Of a stretch of 64,000 nt of DNA, positions 23,279 through 33,906 are shown piece by piece (position 1 is the first letter of the stretch; each line of letters begins with the position of its first letter). Source of the DNA: Melampsora larici-populina 98AG31 (lineage: Eukaryota > Basidiomycota > Pucciniomycetes > Pucciniales > Melampsoraceae); contig NW_006768849.1 of assembly GCF_000204055.1 (NCBI RefSeq), positions 117,875-181,874 on the forward strand, given 5' to 3'. The notes below the pieces were generated by a model. It saw nothing but the letters and a program-made list of their open reading frames with translations, was not told the origin of the DNA and made no database searches. The translations under genes were made by a program, and so were the position numbers.

Positions 23279-25092
23279 ATGGATACACCACTTCCTTCAG
23301 ATCTTCAAAGCCTAATCATTAGCATTCTTGCTTCTTTAGATCATATCGAATCTCATCTGATACCTTCTATTGTTTCATCAACTACTTCAGAAGATTTCGA
23401 TACTCAAGCTTCATTTGGCCGTGATGAATTTACATACCTCGATCGGAAATTAGATGTCAGTCTAATCTCTCGAGTATCAACCCAAGCTAGCTGATTTTCC
23501 GTACTGATCAATTGTACTCTTCTTTTCAAAGGACGCCGAAGTTTTGGGTGATGAATGTGAAGATGACAATCAATGCGCTCAAGCTCTTGATAAGATTCGA
23601 GAATTGAGAGAGCGTAGTGCGCGGTGGGTGATCAGAACCAAGTGACGATGTGATGGGTGAATTTATCAATGATCTTACGAAAACAAACTTCATCCATTTT
23701 GATCGCAACGGTTTACCACGAGCCTTTCAGTCTGAGGATTAAACTTCGAACCACCTCACTCGAAACCAAGAGAAAGATTGCGTCCAGTTCATTGATCAAT
23801 TCACGTTCCGAACTCTTGAAGCAATCTACAGTCACCAAACAAGACCGTTCAAGATCGTCGAATCCGGATGAAGCTCTCATGTCAGCATCAACTGATGTAG
23901 CTGAATCATTGAAGAGTACATTGAATTTGATGAAACAGGAGCTTGACCGATCAGTGTTATCAACTCAAATGCTTGGTAAGTAGTAAAAGATGTAGAACCT
24001 TCCGACTGCTGACTGAAATTTGTTGTGATCTTTCTTAAAGAGCAACAGACTAAGACCTTGAACCTCACCTCGAATCAATATATCACTTTTTCCGACTTAC
24101 TGACCACCTCTCGACAGCTTATCACTTCCATTCAGAGGGCTGATGTTCTCGACCGACTCATCTTGGGCGCTGCTCTAGCGTTTTTTATGCTTGTCTGTCT
24201 CTACATCCTCAAGAAACGTATCCTGGACCGTGGCTTATCGCTCATCAGTACCGTCTCGCGCATCAAGCCAGTTCTCATCAAGTCCACCCCAGACCATCTC
24301 TCATCCCCCGACGAAGTCGTCAATGGAGTTAGCGATGCGGTCTATGATGCCATCGCTGGGGTAACCTTAACTTCCGCAGCGGCTCTTCCCATGTTTACGC
24401 CTATGCCTGCCTCACCTAAAGCTCAGAAGAGTGAGCACGCCAAAGCGGATATTATATTCGAGCCTGTGAAAGAAGCCAACTCTCGAGACTCGTCAAGTGT
24501 AGACGAGCTTGATCCCAAACCGGTCATCCCCGACACGCATCTTGCGCCTCCCTCAAAAGCAGATCAGCAGCCGGTCGCACATCCGGAACCGAAGCTGAAT
24601 TCCCACATGTGTTCTGCTCCTGGACCTGATGAACAAACGGCTTCTGCGTGCTCTGCTGACTTCCGACAGGGAGAGACAGCCTCGGCGGGCTCTGGTGACC
24701 ACAACTTAGACGAAGGCTCTGTCGATTTCCAGGAAGAAGAAGCAGCCTCGACCGACTCTGGTGACAGCAACTTGGACGGAGGCTCTGTCGACTTCCAAGA
24801 AGAAGAGATAGCCTCAACATGTTCTGGTGATAACAACCTCGATTCTGGCTCTGCTTTTTGTGCTATGCGACCTGACGAACAAGAAACTCCGACGGACTTG
24901 CCTGACTCTGACACCGAAGAAGCAGCCTCGACATGCTCCTTTGACTCAAAAGGAGATGCAGAGTCCACTTGTTCAGCCACATCCATACCACCTTTTGAGG
25001 CCTCCAAATCGTCTTCAAACCCAAACGATGTTCTAGCCCCGCCACTGACAGACGAGGATGATGACCCTCTGGGTGATCACGATGAACTATAG
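23279..25092 (+). CDS. SEC20: ER SNARE Sec20 with long HDEL-tailed lumenal domain
   Basis: Sec20 (BNIP1 family) is the Qb-SNARE for Golgi-to-ER retrograde fusion. Four exons keep phase: 23279-23455, 23532-23623, 23731-23975 and 24041-25092, 521 residues. The SNARE core ends QYITFSDLLTTSRQLI, then SIQRADVLDRLILGAA leads into a transmembrane segment (about residues 210-229, LAFFMLVCLYIL) followed by KKRILDRG. This is the Sec20 signature. After the membrane come about 290 lumenal residues, mostly acidic repeats, ending exactly in HDEL, the ER retrieval signal also found on yeast Sec20. The start is the first in-frame ATG; an in-frame GTG at 23,222 is not preferred. Confidence 0.9.
24651..24850 (+). 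repeat. In-frame 66-bp tandem repeat in SEC20 lumenal domain
   Basis: Three consecutive degenerate 22-residue units of the type SVDFQEEEAASTDSGDSNLD are encoded here. Their codons are also similar, so this is a DNA-level tandem duplication inside the coding region. A partial fourth unit (EEAASTCSFDSKGDAEST) lies at about 24,915-24,970. Confidence 0.8.
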
Positions 25093-27014
25093 TGGACGGG
25101 TTTGCCTACGATGAACAAAGTCCTATATACATGTTATCCTATCCAATACCTTGTTGATCCTATTCCCGTTCTTATTCGCATCGAGGTGACTTGAATCAAA
25201 CCGCCTTGTTATGACTATGCAATACTGTAACCTGTATTTGTCCACTTTTATATTCTTTAACAAACATATCTTCTATCCACCAGTACACTGTACAGTGTAG
25301 GCCTTAGCATTTTCAGATATTGGGCTGAAAGGGGTGATAAATTGTTGTTACCAAATTTACAACCTATATTCCACCACCTGACATTCCTAGAGTAAAATCT
25401 GGATCAATATACTAATCAGTTGCGCTTGTACGCTCACGCACATCACAACTCGGCTTACTGAAATATCAAAATATGGCCAAGTGGAGCTCAAAGTCCCCTT
25501 TTCTGCAATTTGAATGGGAACAAACTTCATGCTCAGCAATCAATCCCACCCCTTGATCTGCGCGTGAATTGGGGGACACGCATACCTCATGAGGATAACA
25601 CCAAGCACGAAGTGTTATAGCCCGTGTAGAGCCTATGTACCGTCTGCCTTGAGTCTTGACTTTGCATTGTGCTCACGGAGATTTTTTGCAAGTCCTGAAT
25701 GCGCTTGCGAGGAACCAAACAGCGAGCCTCACATTGCGGATTATCACATAAGTGATTTGCTCGGATGTCTACCTAGGTATCAATTCATAGTCACATGCGT
25801 AGTGTCGATGAAAATCAATTTCCTGTGAAAGTGATTTCACGGTATGTCTGAGAATCGAGATAGACATTCAGGGTTGCAACATGTGATGTGTCCAATGTTT
25901 CCCCCTTTGCCGCAACTCGATAGGCATTCACATTGTTGATATGAACCAACTGTTTGCCTATCTGCTATCTTAAGGTTTGAGAAGGTTGAGTACTACCCTT
26001 CCTTTTGTTTATCTCACATCATCTATAATTCTACACGCAGAAGTTTTCTTCCACTTGTCTCATCCTTGAGGTTCATCTACATACTTTTACACCAACAAAC
26101 CGTAGAGAGCTTGTGCAGATCAACTCTTTAAACAAGAAAGCACCAGGGAGAATGGAAAATAAAAACCTAGCTAATAGAGCACATGGGTGAGTGACTAGAA
26201 ACATGAAATGTAAAATGATTGACTGGTGTTTATTGGCGAATGGTCCTGACTCCTCGGGCTCTTGCTGATGATTACTTGATGAGAACAGTCAAAGATTACC
26301 AAATAGTGAATAGTTTTTACGTAACATGATCACATAAATAGAAAAGATAAACAGTTCCATTGGTCACAACATCTTAATCTAATCATAACAGAAACAAGAG
26401 GGAATCGTTGAGGCTTTCGTATGAAGCTATCAAAGTTTTGAAAATGACGACCTATATATAAACGGGGGATGATCCAGTAAAGGTTGATGGTCAAATTTGG
26501 TCGATGGGTTAACATCGACTGCAAGCAGCAAAAGACCAGGCGTCAAGTATAATCAGTGTTCCGCTTGTCTCCACTTTGCTCCTGTCAAGTAGCCGTCAAC
26601 TCACTATTCTCATAAGTTTTTTATAATGGGAGTGATTCGTGATCATTTGTATTTTAACCTTATCATCCTTCCTCCTTTTCAACTCCACCCCACTCAGTCT
26701 TCTCCTGGCCCCCAATCAACTTTTCAGACTTCCCCCCTGTTCATACTTCATTTGTCTTCATTGGTCATATAGATGGATTCAGGCCACCACCTCGACTACT
26801 GAACTCTCATCATCTCGAAAACATCTCTCCGTACAACTTTGCCATTCCCATACAACTATCACCAGTAGTAGAGCCTTAAAGTACGTTGGAATTCCCCTTC
26901 ATCTTTTAGACTTTCTCGAATGGAAAGACAGCGATCTTATTCAAGAGTTGGTAATTCTGATTTGAATTGTTGACCTGCGCCACCCGGTTCAGTTCTGTGA
27001 GAGCTAAGATCGCC
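25093..27014. other. Intergenic region between SEC20 and YHM2
   Basis: Nearly 1.9 kb without a supported gene. The 26,639-26,965 frame has no ATG start and no recognisable domain, and lies where the YHM2 5' region is expected. CT-rich DNA at about 26,660-26,760 could be promoter sequence. Confidence 0.5.
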
Positions 27015-28547
27015 ATGAAAACAACTCATGTGCCAGCTTCGCCAGCCGGCTCCAGTGCGTTACAGCGCAAAATTCAACCCGCTAATCTGCTGTTGGGCGC
27101 GGGAGTGTCGATGTTCGAGATCACCACTTTGGGGCAGCCTCTTGAAGTGCTCAAAACTCATTTGGCTGCGCACCGAGATTGTCGATTGCGAGACGCGATT
27201 TCTCAAGTGTGGTCACGAGGAGGCTTCAAAGGTTTCTATCAAGGTACAAAATCAATCATATCTTTGATACCCGGAGGGGTAGTTATGCGTCCCAGATAAA
27301 CTACTCAGGTTAAACAGCCGTCGTGATATGAGTCAACCAGTTGATTTAAGCATTTTGTACCTGTGAATGAATTTGGATTTGATAGGCTTGATACCCTGGG
27401 TTCGTCAAAATTCATATCATTCTCTCACTAAGGAATTTTATGCAGAGGAATTATGATTGATTTTCTTATACTTGGTCAATGAATTTCAGGCGTGGATCGA
27501 GGCAAGCTCTGCAGGCGCCATCCTCATATTTACCGCTGCAGAACTCGAATCCCTTTCGGTTCGGCAATTCAATCTTTCACCTGCGAGCGCTGGGCTGATC
27601 GGCGGATGTGGAGGTGGCATAGCCCAAGCCTATCTGACTATGGGCGTTAGTACAACAATGAAAGTAGGTAACTCCCTCTCCCATCTCATGTAAAGTCTGT
27701 TCAAATTGAGGAATTTGTGGTTGGTAGACCGCAGAGATAACTCGTGCCAGTATGCCGAATGGGAGTCCCGCCAAAGGAACAATGTCTCTCTTCCTCGAGA
27801 TCTTCAAAAAGGCAAGGACATCTTCCAAATCCTATTGATTTATTTTGCTCATATCATGACTTGAGCAGGACGGAATCCGAGGCATAAACAAAGGGGTGCA
27901 CGCCGTTGCGCTTCGGCAATGTACACTTCGGCAATGTACAAATTGGGGATCACGGTATGTATTAGATATTGCTGCCACTTCTTTCTTCATTTAGATACAC
28001 CATGCCTGAATTTCCGGGGTTCTAAGCTCATCAGTTTCGCTTACGTCCACAGGATGGGTTTTGCACGTCTAGCTGAAGATGGGATCCGCAGTCTACGCGG
28101 TAGACCCGCCGAATCATCATTGAGTGCTTCAGAAAAACTAATCAGTAGCAGCATTGGAGGAGCCTTGGGTTGTTGGAATCATGTGAGTATCCTTTTCCAT
28201 GTTACGTGCTATAATTATCAGGTACTGATCGCATCTAGTCGTTCCAGCCAATCGAAGTAGTGCGGGTAGAGATGCAATCGATGGCTCAACCCCGTCCCGG
28301 ACGGCCAGCTAAACTTACAATTCTGAACACAATGGGATTCATTTATCGAGGTGAGATTCTTTCTGATATTCTAAAACAAAAGCTAGGCACATTTCCCAAT
28401 GGATTATGATATCTCTGTTCCGCAGAGAACGGGGTTCGAGGTCTGTTCAAGGGCGTTTTACCTCGCTTAGGTCTCAGCGTTTGGCGGACAGTGTGCTTTG
28501 TGTCCGTTGTTGATTTTGCAAAGGCATGGTGGCGAGGTAGTACTTGA
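27015..28547 (+). CDS. YHM2: Mitochondrial carrier Yhm2 (citrate/oxoglutarate)
   Basis: Yhm2 exchanges citrate and 2-oxoglutarate across the inner mitochondrial membrane, supplying cytosolic NADPH. Eight exons fit all phases: 27015-27243, 27386-27399, 27490-27663, 27728-27811, 27869-27954, 28053-28182, 28248-28350 and 28426-28547, 313 residues, usual carrier length. Family signatures: [16 protein letters not shown] (carrier repeat 1), [33 protein letters not shown] (repeat 2), [34 protein letters not shown], and [13 protein letters not shown] (repeat 3). Exon 2 is only 14 nt. The intron after exon 4 appears to be GC-AG. Five residues, LRQCT, occur twice in tandem before NWGSR. Start MKTTHVP at 27,015 is the first ATG near the family N-terminus. 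Confidence 0.93.
27911..27940 (+). repeat. Perfect 15-bp tandem duplication in YHM2 exon 5
   Basis: CTTCGGCAATGTACA occurs twice back to back, in frame, encoding [10 protein letters not shown]. Family members have a single (V/L)xRQxT before NWGSR. Confidence 0.95.
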
Positions 28548-29993
28548 ACATGACGCTCTTCCGCACTGTTTCAAAGGGATGACAAGACAATCAGGCAACT
28601 ACTTTATTTCACTCAATAGAAGCCCTTGGCAATTTAAGATATGCACAACGTATATATTTTTTTCACTATGGTAGCTACTTAATAAAAATGATTCTGATTG
28701 AATAAAGACATGATATATCCAAATCGCTACAGCCTAACATGGATGGCCGTTGTGAGGGATTTGAACAAGACAAATCACAATGAATCTGAGACTTGCTAAA
28801 ATGCAGTCACTGTAACCTCAGTTGGTGCTCCATACTATACCTAGACCAGAGTTCACATCATTCTTGAATTGACTGAATCATCAGATCCTTGAATCAACAA
28901 GCACTTCAGGCTGAAGAGAATCTACATGATATAATTTTTCGTTGAGAAGTCTAACTAATGATCCAATATTTCCTCGGCCTCGAATTCTGACAGCTTCGAA
29001 TAATCAGATAGAGAAAAGATCTCTTACCTCCAGCATAATCAACAACAACAAATATGGGTATTGAAGAAGGAGCCGGTATATACCTCGGGCAGGCAAAGTT
29101 GAGTGACACAATATGATTGGATCTCTCGGAAGTGTTTGATGTGGCATCTCCTGTGCTGGATTTATCAGAGACTCATCAATATTTCTTCTCACAATTTATA
29201 ATATTGCATCAATTCCAACTCGTGATTTGGGGGGAATTGGAGCTAACAACACAGGACGAAGATTTTCGGTGCTATCCAAGAATCTTTTGATTTGTGGATC
29301 AGCATTGCAAGGAGCTTCCTGTGGCATAATTTGCATGATCCTTCATTTAATTCACTTAATAATAGCTAGAAGGGTCCACGCAGGAAGCCTTGAAGCAGAG
29401 GTTTCGCGATAGGGCGGGAGCCTCAGAGGAGAAGCCTCGAACTTAAAGCACGCGTTATGAAATGCCTCGTGTATTCATTATCTTATATTGCCATTATCAA
29501 GCTGAACGACGAGACGTCAAATCACATCTACATGGACGTTCCGCAAGGCTATGAAGGGTGCAATAGCCTGGTTTTCTTTCATTGAGGCTCATACTATCCT
29601 GGCCACGCTTCATCAACGCACTTTTTCTCCACCAGGGCGAGTGATTAAGAAGCGTCAAAGTGAAACGCTGAAGACCCTTATGAGACCCTCTCACCTTCAA
29701 CTCATACAGACTGGAAAGCGTCTGGTTCTGTTCTGTTCGCTTAGCGTTAGCGTTCTGTGGGGGCACTACAAGAAGGACCTTGCCATATTCAAAAGAGTAA
29801 AGAGCCTCAAACCATCGCTCTCTCACTGCAGTATTTCGTTTATCTTGTTTATAGCCTTTCTTTGTCGTACAAACACTCACCTGTCTCCATTTGGTGGACG
29901 ATTCGTCGTGTTCAAACACTCATCACTGACATCACCTCATTTTGTATACATAAGAGCTTCGTGAAAACTTAGTAGATCAATCTCCAAGTCACG
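28548..29993. other. Intergenic, no gene seen
   Basis: About 1.4 kb without convincing coding signal. A 137-codon frame at 29,551-29,964 is hydrophobic and overlaps an antisense frame of equal length. Neither shows a domain or a splice pattern. The 3' end holds the promoter of the secreted protein gene. Confidence 0.5.
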
Positions 29994-30851
29994 ATGTTTA
30001 GAATTCATACCAGCACCATTGTCTTGCTTTTCCTCGCTCTATCCCTGTGCTCATCTCCGATCACCTCCGCTCAAAGCACCAAGCCAACAGCCGTCAGCGA
30101 CTCAACCACGGCGACTTGCAAGGCGCAATGGCAGCGCCAAGCCGATTACTCTGGTAAACCGATTCCTAAACATCCATCCAGAGTTCAAGTGACTAATCTT
30201 CATTCTCTCCATCTCATGATGAAACTATCAGATTGTATAGATTTGAATGGCGTGTACAACGCTTGTACCTCATGCCAAATTGGCACTGAAACCCAGGGTG
30301 AGCTGTCGGCGCTTTGTGTCGCTTGAAAATGAAAGATGCAATCTTACACCTTCTTTCTTTTTTAGAAGCCACACGTGTATATGCTTCCAAATGCCGATTT
30401 TTGCCCGGTGTTCTCAAAAATCCAACTAAAAGATCATCCGGCCACAAGAGAGCCGTGGAACCGAGCAAAGAAAATGGTGTTCAACCCTGTGACTGGTTTC
30501 AACTGGAGACCGATGCGGCAGGCAATTTTGTACCCAAAGGCAAGATTTGTGAGTGACATGGACGGCAACCTGCATCATACAATTTATCGTGAACTTTGAT
30601 TCAATGACTGATTCCATCTTGAATCCTTTGATCTGCGACGAAATTTGAAGCCTGTCATCAAACATCCCCCACGTTTGCGGCCTATGAATGCGAGAAGCTA
30701 GTCTCCCCGCCAGGTGAGTTTCAGGCTATTAATCACCAGAGCCGTCATAGCAATGTTGCCTAATGCATCAACCTTGTTGGGTTTTCAATTGGTTCTCGTA
30801 GTTTGCAAAGGCTGTACACAGCCAATCACCACCGCGAAGAAGAATGTGTAG
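29994..30851 (+). CDS. Small secreted cysteine-rich protein (effector candidate)
   Basis: Five exons fit by phase and GT-AG borders: 29994-30153, 30232-30297, 30366-30548, 30651-30713 and 30802-30851, 173 residues. The first intron is 78 bp, a multiple of three with no stop, so retention would also be read through. A clear signal peptide (TIVLLFLALSLCSSPITSA, cleavage near residue 26) is followed by a mature part with about ten cysteines, including NACTSC near the middle and VCKGC near the end. There is no membrane segment. I recognise no family. Secretion, size and cysteine content match fungal apoplastic proteins or effector candidates, which is inference only. Confidence 0.75.
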
Positions 30852-31273
30852 TCTTGTTCCTACTAATTTTTTATTTTGTCGGTTCCTGTAAATGAAAGTT
30901 GTGTAGCCCGGTTTGCGAAAATGTCATGGAAAGATTATTCTCCTCAGCGTTCTTTAGTTGACATGGGATATCTGTACTTGATTCTGTGCAAGTACTTGGA
31001 AGTTTGCATGTTTTTTGAGCCCAAACTTACACCAGCGGCTACTCAGAGCCATACTCTATGTTATGAGACTCGCACATGGACACTCTTACGAGCCTGACTG
31101 AGTCAGCTTCTCCTAGCCATCCACATCCACACGCGTCCATCAAGTCTGTGTGTGGTTTACACTGTTGTAGATATTCAGCTTGTACTAAAAAGTTTTTTGG
31201 CATATTTTGCTTCATCTGACCGTTGGGGAACCATGTCCAAAAGGTTTAAAATTTTGATTTCAAATTTGCTTCC
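30852..31273. other. Short gene-free stretch
   Basis: Between the secreted protein gene and the first repeat unit I see no coding signal or structure. Confidence 0.5.
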
Positions 31274-31345
31274 GTGACAGGTCGTGAGTGAACTGTCATA
31301 ATGGCCTCTCTATTCATTTTGACATTTCTGGGATAGAAGCTCATA
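31274..31345 (+). repeat. ~70-bp direct repeat, copy 1 (split by MITE)
   Basis: It starts GTGACAGGT, continues through TCATAATGGCCTCTCTATTC and TTTTGACA, and ends GATAGAAGCTCATA. The same unit recurs at 31,845-31,914. A TA-flanked MITE separates the two copies. Confidence 0.85.
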
Positions 31346-31842
31346 CAGTGGGATTCCTTTTTAAGCATTGCCTTTACAAGCATATTTTTTGATAAGCATC
31401 AAAAATGATGTGACCATTTTTGGTGGGCAGTAAATTCGGATTTATAAGCATTTTAAGCATATGCTTCAGGTTTTGACTGATATGCTTGTATAATTTCATG
31501 TGAAGCATGAAAAAAGAAGCATAACATGATTTTTTCACGTGTTTATGCTTCTATGTGATGCAAGAAAGGAGAAGAAAGGTAGGTGAAGTGGAGTAAATTA
31601 GGCTGCATTGAGTAGAAAAGCCAAGATCAATTGAAAAACTGTCTGTCAATTTTTGCTTCTAGGTTTCTGTAGTACATATTTTTCAATAGTTGCAAGTGCC
31701 AAGCATGACATTCAAGCATAGCATAATTTTGAGCACGTTTTATGCTCCTATAGGCTATTAGGTCTGTTCCGATAAGAAGCATTTTTTATATTAGCATGGG
31801 ATTTGGTGCAACCATCACCATGCTTATAAAGGAATCTCACTG
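31346..31842. mobile_element. 497-bp MITE with TA duplication, Tc1/mariner type
   Basis: Ends CAGTGGGATTCC and GGAATCTCACTG form an inverted repeat (one mismatch in 12), continuing as TTTTTAAGCA versus TGCTTATAA. TA lies on both sides (31,344-31,345 and 31,843-31,844). Inside are many AAGCAT/ATGCTT words in both orientations, probably subterminal binding repeats. There is no coding region. Confidence 0.85.
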
Positions 31843-31844
31843 TA

Positions 31845-31914
31845 GTGACAGGTTGAGTGACCTGTCATAATGGCCTCTCTATTCATTTTGACAGTTCATT
31901 GATAGAAGCCCATA
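31845..31914 (+). repeat. ~70-bp direct repeat, copy 2 (uninterrupted)
   Basis: This is the same unit as 31,274-31,345, ending GATAGAAGCCCATA and running straight into GTGACAGG of a third partial copy. It therefore shows what the target looked like before the MITE inserted. Confidence 0.85.
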
Positions 31915-31932
31915 GTGACAGGTACCTGTCAC
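31915..31932. repeat. Perfect 18-bp palindrome
   Basis: GTGACAGGTACCTGTCAC is a perfect inverted repeat. It is built from the start of the third repeat copy joined to its reverse complement. Confidence 0.9.
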
Positions 31933-32159
31933 AGCAAGCAAAATCAATTGGCTCACAGAAAAAAAACCCTCGTGGTCTTCCTCTCTTCCCTCCTCCCTCC
32001 GTTTTCCTGTTTTTCCCTTTGTCCATCAGGTAGCTTGGGTGGTGTTATCCCCGGTTTCTTTGGTCCGGTTTGAATCAATTCCACGTATGTCAGTCTTTCC
32101 TTTCCCCATATTCATGACTCCTTTTCACTAATTGATCCAATGTACTTTCCAACCATCAT

Positions 32160-33280
32160 TCAGATGCCCATCACCCACAGCCCCAAAGTCAAGCTTGTGG
32201 TTGTATGGATGGTTCTTTGGGGACTGACCTTTTGAGAGATTGTGAAGACTCTTGGTATCCAGTTGTTCCTTGCCTCAGTCTGACAATGGTACAGCCTGTA
32301 CTTGGCCACTTGAGCAGTGGTTGTCAACCCAATGGACCACATGGATCAAGGCCCAGCAATGTCTATAGGTCCAGAAGAATGTCAGTTTGTCCTTGAGGCC
32401 CTTGAACTTGACCCCATGCTCTACCTAGATGAGCTTCAGTCAAAAATCTTTGAGCATTTTGGACTTGAAGTCACGACTATGACTCTATCAAATGAGCTCT
32501 GTCACCGTTTGGCTTGGACCCGCAAGGAAGCTCAAACGGTCCATCTGAGTCAATCCATGGCGGTGCGGGAGCGTATATACAGGCAATTCAAGAGATAGAC
32601 CCTTGATGTTTAGTGTTCACCAGTAGGCAATTTCCTTTCATGAACATGACCTATCCGTATCTGACTTGTTTCCTTTTGCCTAGATGAAACTGCTATAACC
32701 AAACAACGTTTGCATCACGATTATGCTCATGCCCCCATTGGGCAACAAACCTCCAGTCTCCCTCGCCCCACTACAGCCACTTGTTGGTCTGTCTTACCCG
32801 CAATATCAACAGACAGTGTGGTGGTGTGCAAGATTCAGTCGGGAGGATACTCCAGGATTAATTTTGAGGAGTATCTTGAGCATGGACTGGTAAGCACTTT
32901 GCGTGCATATTTTTGTCTCCTGATACAACACATTGATGCCAATCTGTTTTTCAATTGCTCCAGTTACCGGCTATGAATCCGTGGCCAGCCTGGAACATTG
33001 TCCTCTTGATGAACAACGTACCAATTCACCACAACGGTTGTGTGGCTGAGCTCTGCGAGGCTTGAGGTGTGCATTTGGTATACCTCCCGGCTTACCTCCC
33101 GGACCTCAACCCTATTGAGAAAGTGTTCTCCATCCTCAAGGCACGTTTGAGAAGGTCTAGAGTACTTCACAATGCCTTAGATGACGATGAGGAAATTGCA
33201 TTGATTTTTCAAACTTGTATGACCTTGTACATGGCAACTCTTGGTGAAGGACTTTTTTGCAGTTGGGGGTATATGTAGAC
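32160..33280 (+). pseudogene. Tc1-like DDE transposase, broken
   Basis: In successive frames the sequence gives the helix-turn-helix part (KLVVVWMVLWGLTF), then LEALELDPMLYLDEL and LAWTRKEAQTVHL. After an apparent intron follows ETAITKQRLHHDYAHAP with APIG, then GGYSRINFEEYLEHGL, NPWPAWNIVLLMNNVPIHH and the diagnostic YLPDLNPIEKVFSILKARLRR (33,095-33,160). This is the architecture of fungal Tc1-like transposases. It is dead: the MDN motif reads MNN, a TGA interrupts at about 33,063, and the first catalytic Asp appears as Asn if the intron is as read. Confidence 0.8.
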
Positions 33281-33906
33281 TTTTAGATTGTTGTGTTGGT
33301 CTTTTTGCAAATGGTTTGCTCCTTGCCTGAGGCACAAAATGCAAGGCTAGTCCATGACACAAGTAACTTTGTGTAGAGAGTATGACAGAAAGGGAAATAG
33401 ATGTGAGAAGGTAGTGCCAGAAGAGTCATGTCAAATGACTCTGGGCACTTCAGCGCACTGACGGAAAAGAGTCGTCACTGTATACAAAGGAGATGACTCT
33501 AGCTCTGCGCTGCCCCAGATTCCCTCACACTCTGAAAGGATTCCATCTAGTAAATCCCATCATACTATCTATCTTTTCAAATCCTTATTATTATCAATAA
33601 AACTTATCAATTACAGCATCAAATTATTAACTAACAATTATTTATAAACTAATTAATTGCAGCATCAAACTATTAACCAAAAATCATTTCAATTCCTAGA
33701 AAACTAAAAATCCCAAAAAATCATAATCATAAATAAACACTTATCTAATTATCTATTCCCTTTCACCACTCAGTTATTACTCGCCATTTAACTAGTTTCT
33801 TTAATTCCTCTATCCACCTATTTAAAAATTCCAAGAGTCATTATTGTTGGTTCAAAATCGTCCTACTGCCCAAGGTGAAATAGCTAGAATCGACACAAGC
33901 AGTACA
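33281..33906. other. Non-coding stretch with short inverted words
   Basis: No gene is seen. GAGTCAT and ATGACTC words around 33,423-33,500 pair with each other and may mark the 3' end of the dead Tc1-like element, but the opposite end was not found. Confidence 0.4.

Noticed and set aside
24524..25007. Minus-strand frames of 98 and 147 codons
   Set aside because: Antisense to the repeat-encoded tail of SEC20; the repeat keeps the reverse frame open by chance.
26639..26965. 108-codon hydrophobic frame upstream of YHM2
   Set aside because: No ATG start, no domain, and lies in the expected 5' region of YHM2.
29497..29964. Two overlapping opposite frames of about 140 codons
   Set aside because: Mutually antisense with no family, signal peptide or splice support; treated as chance.
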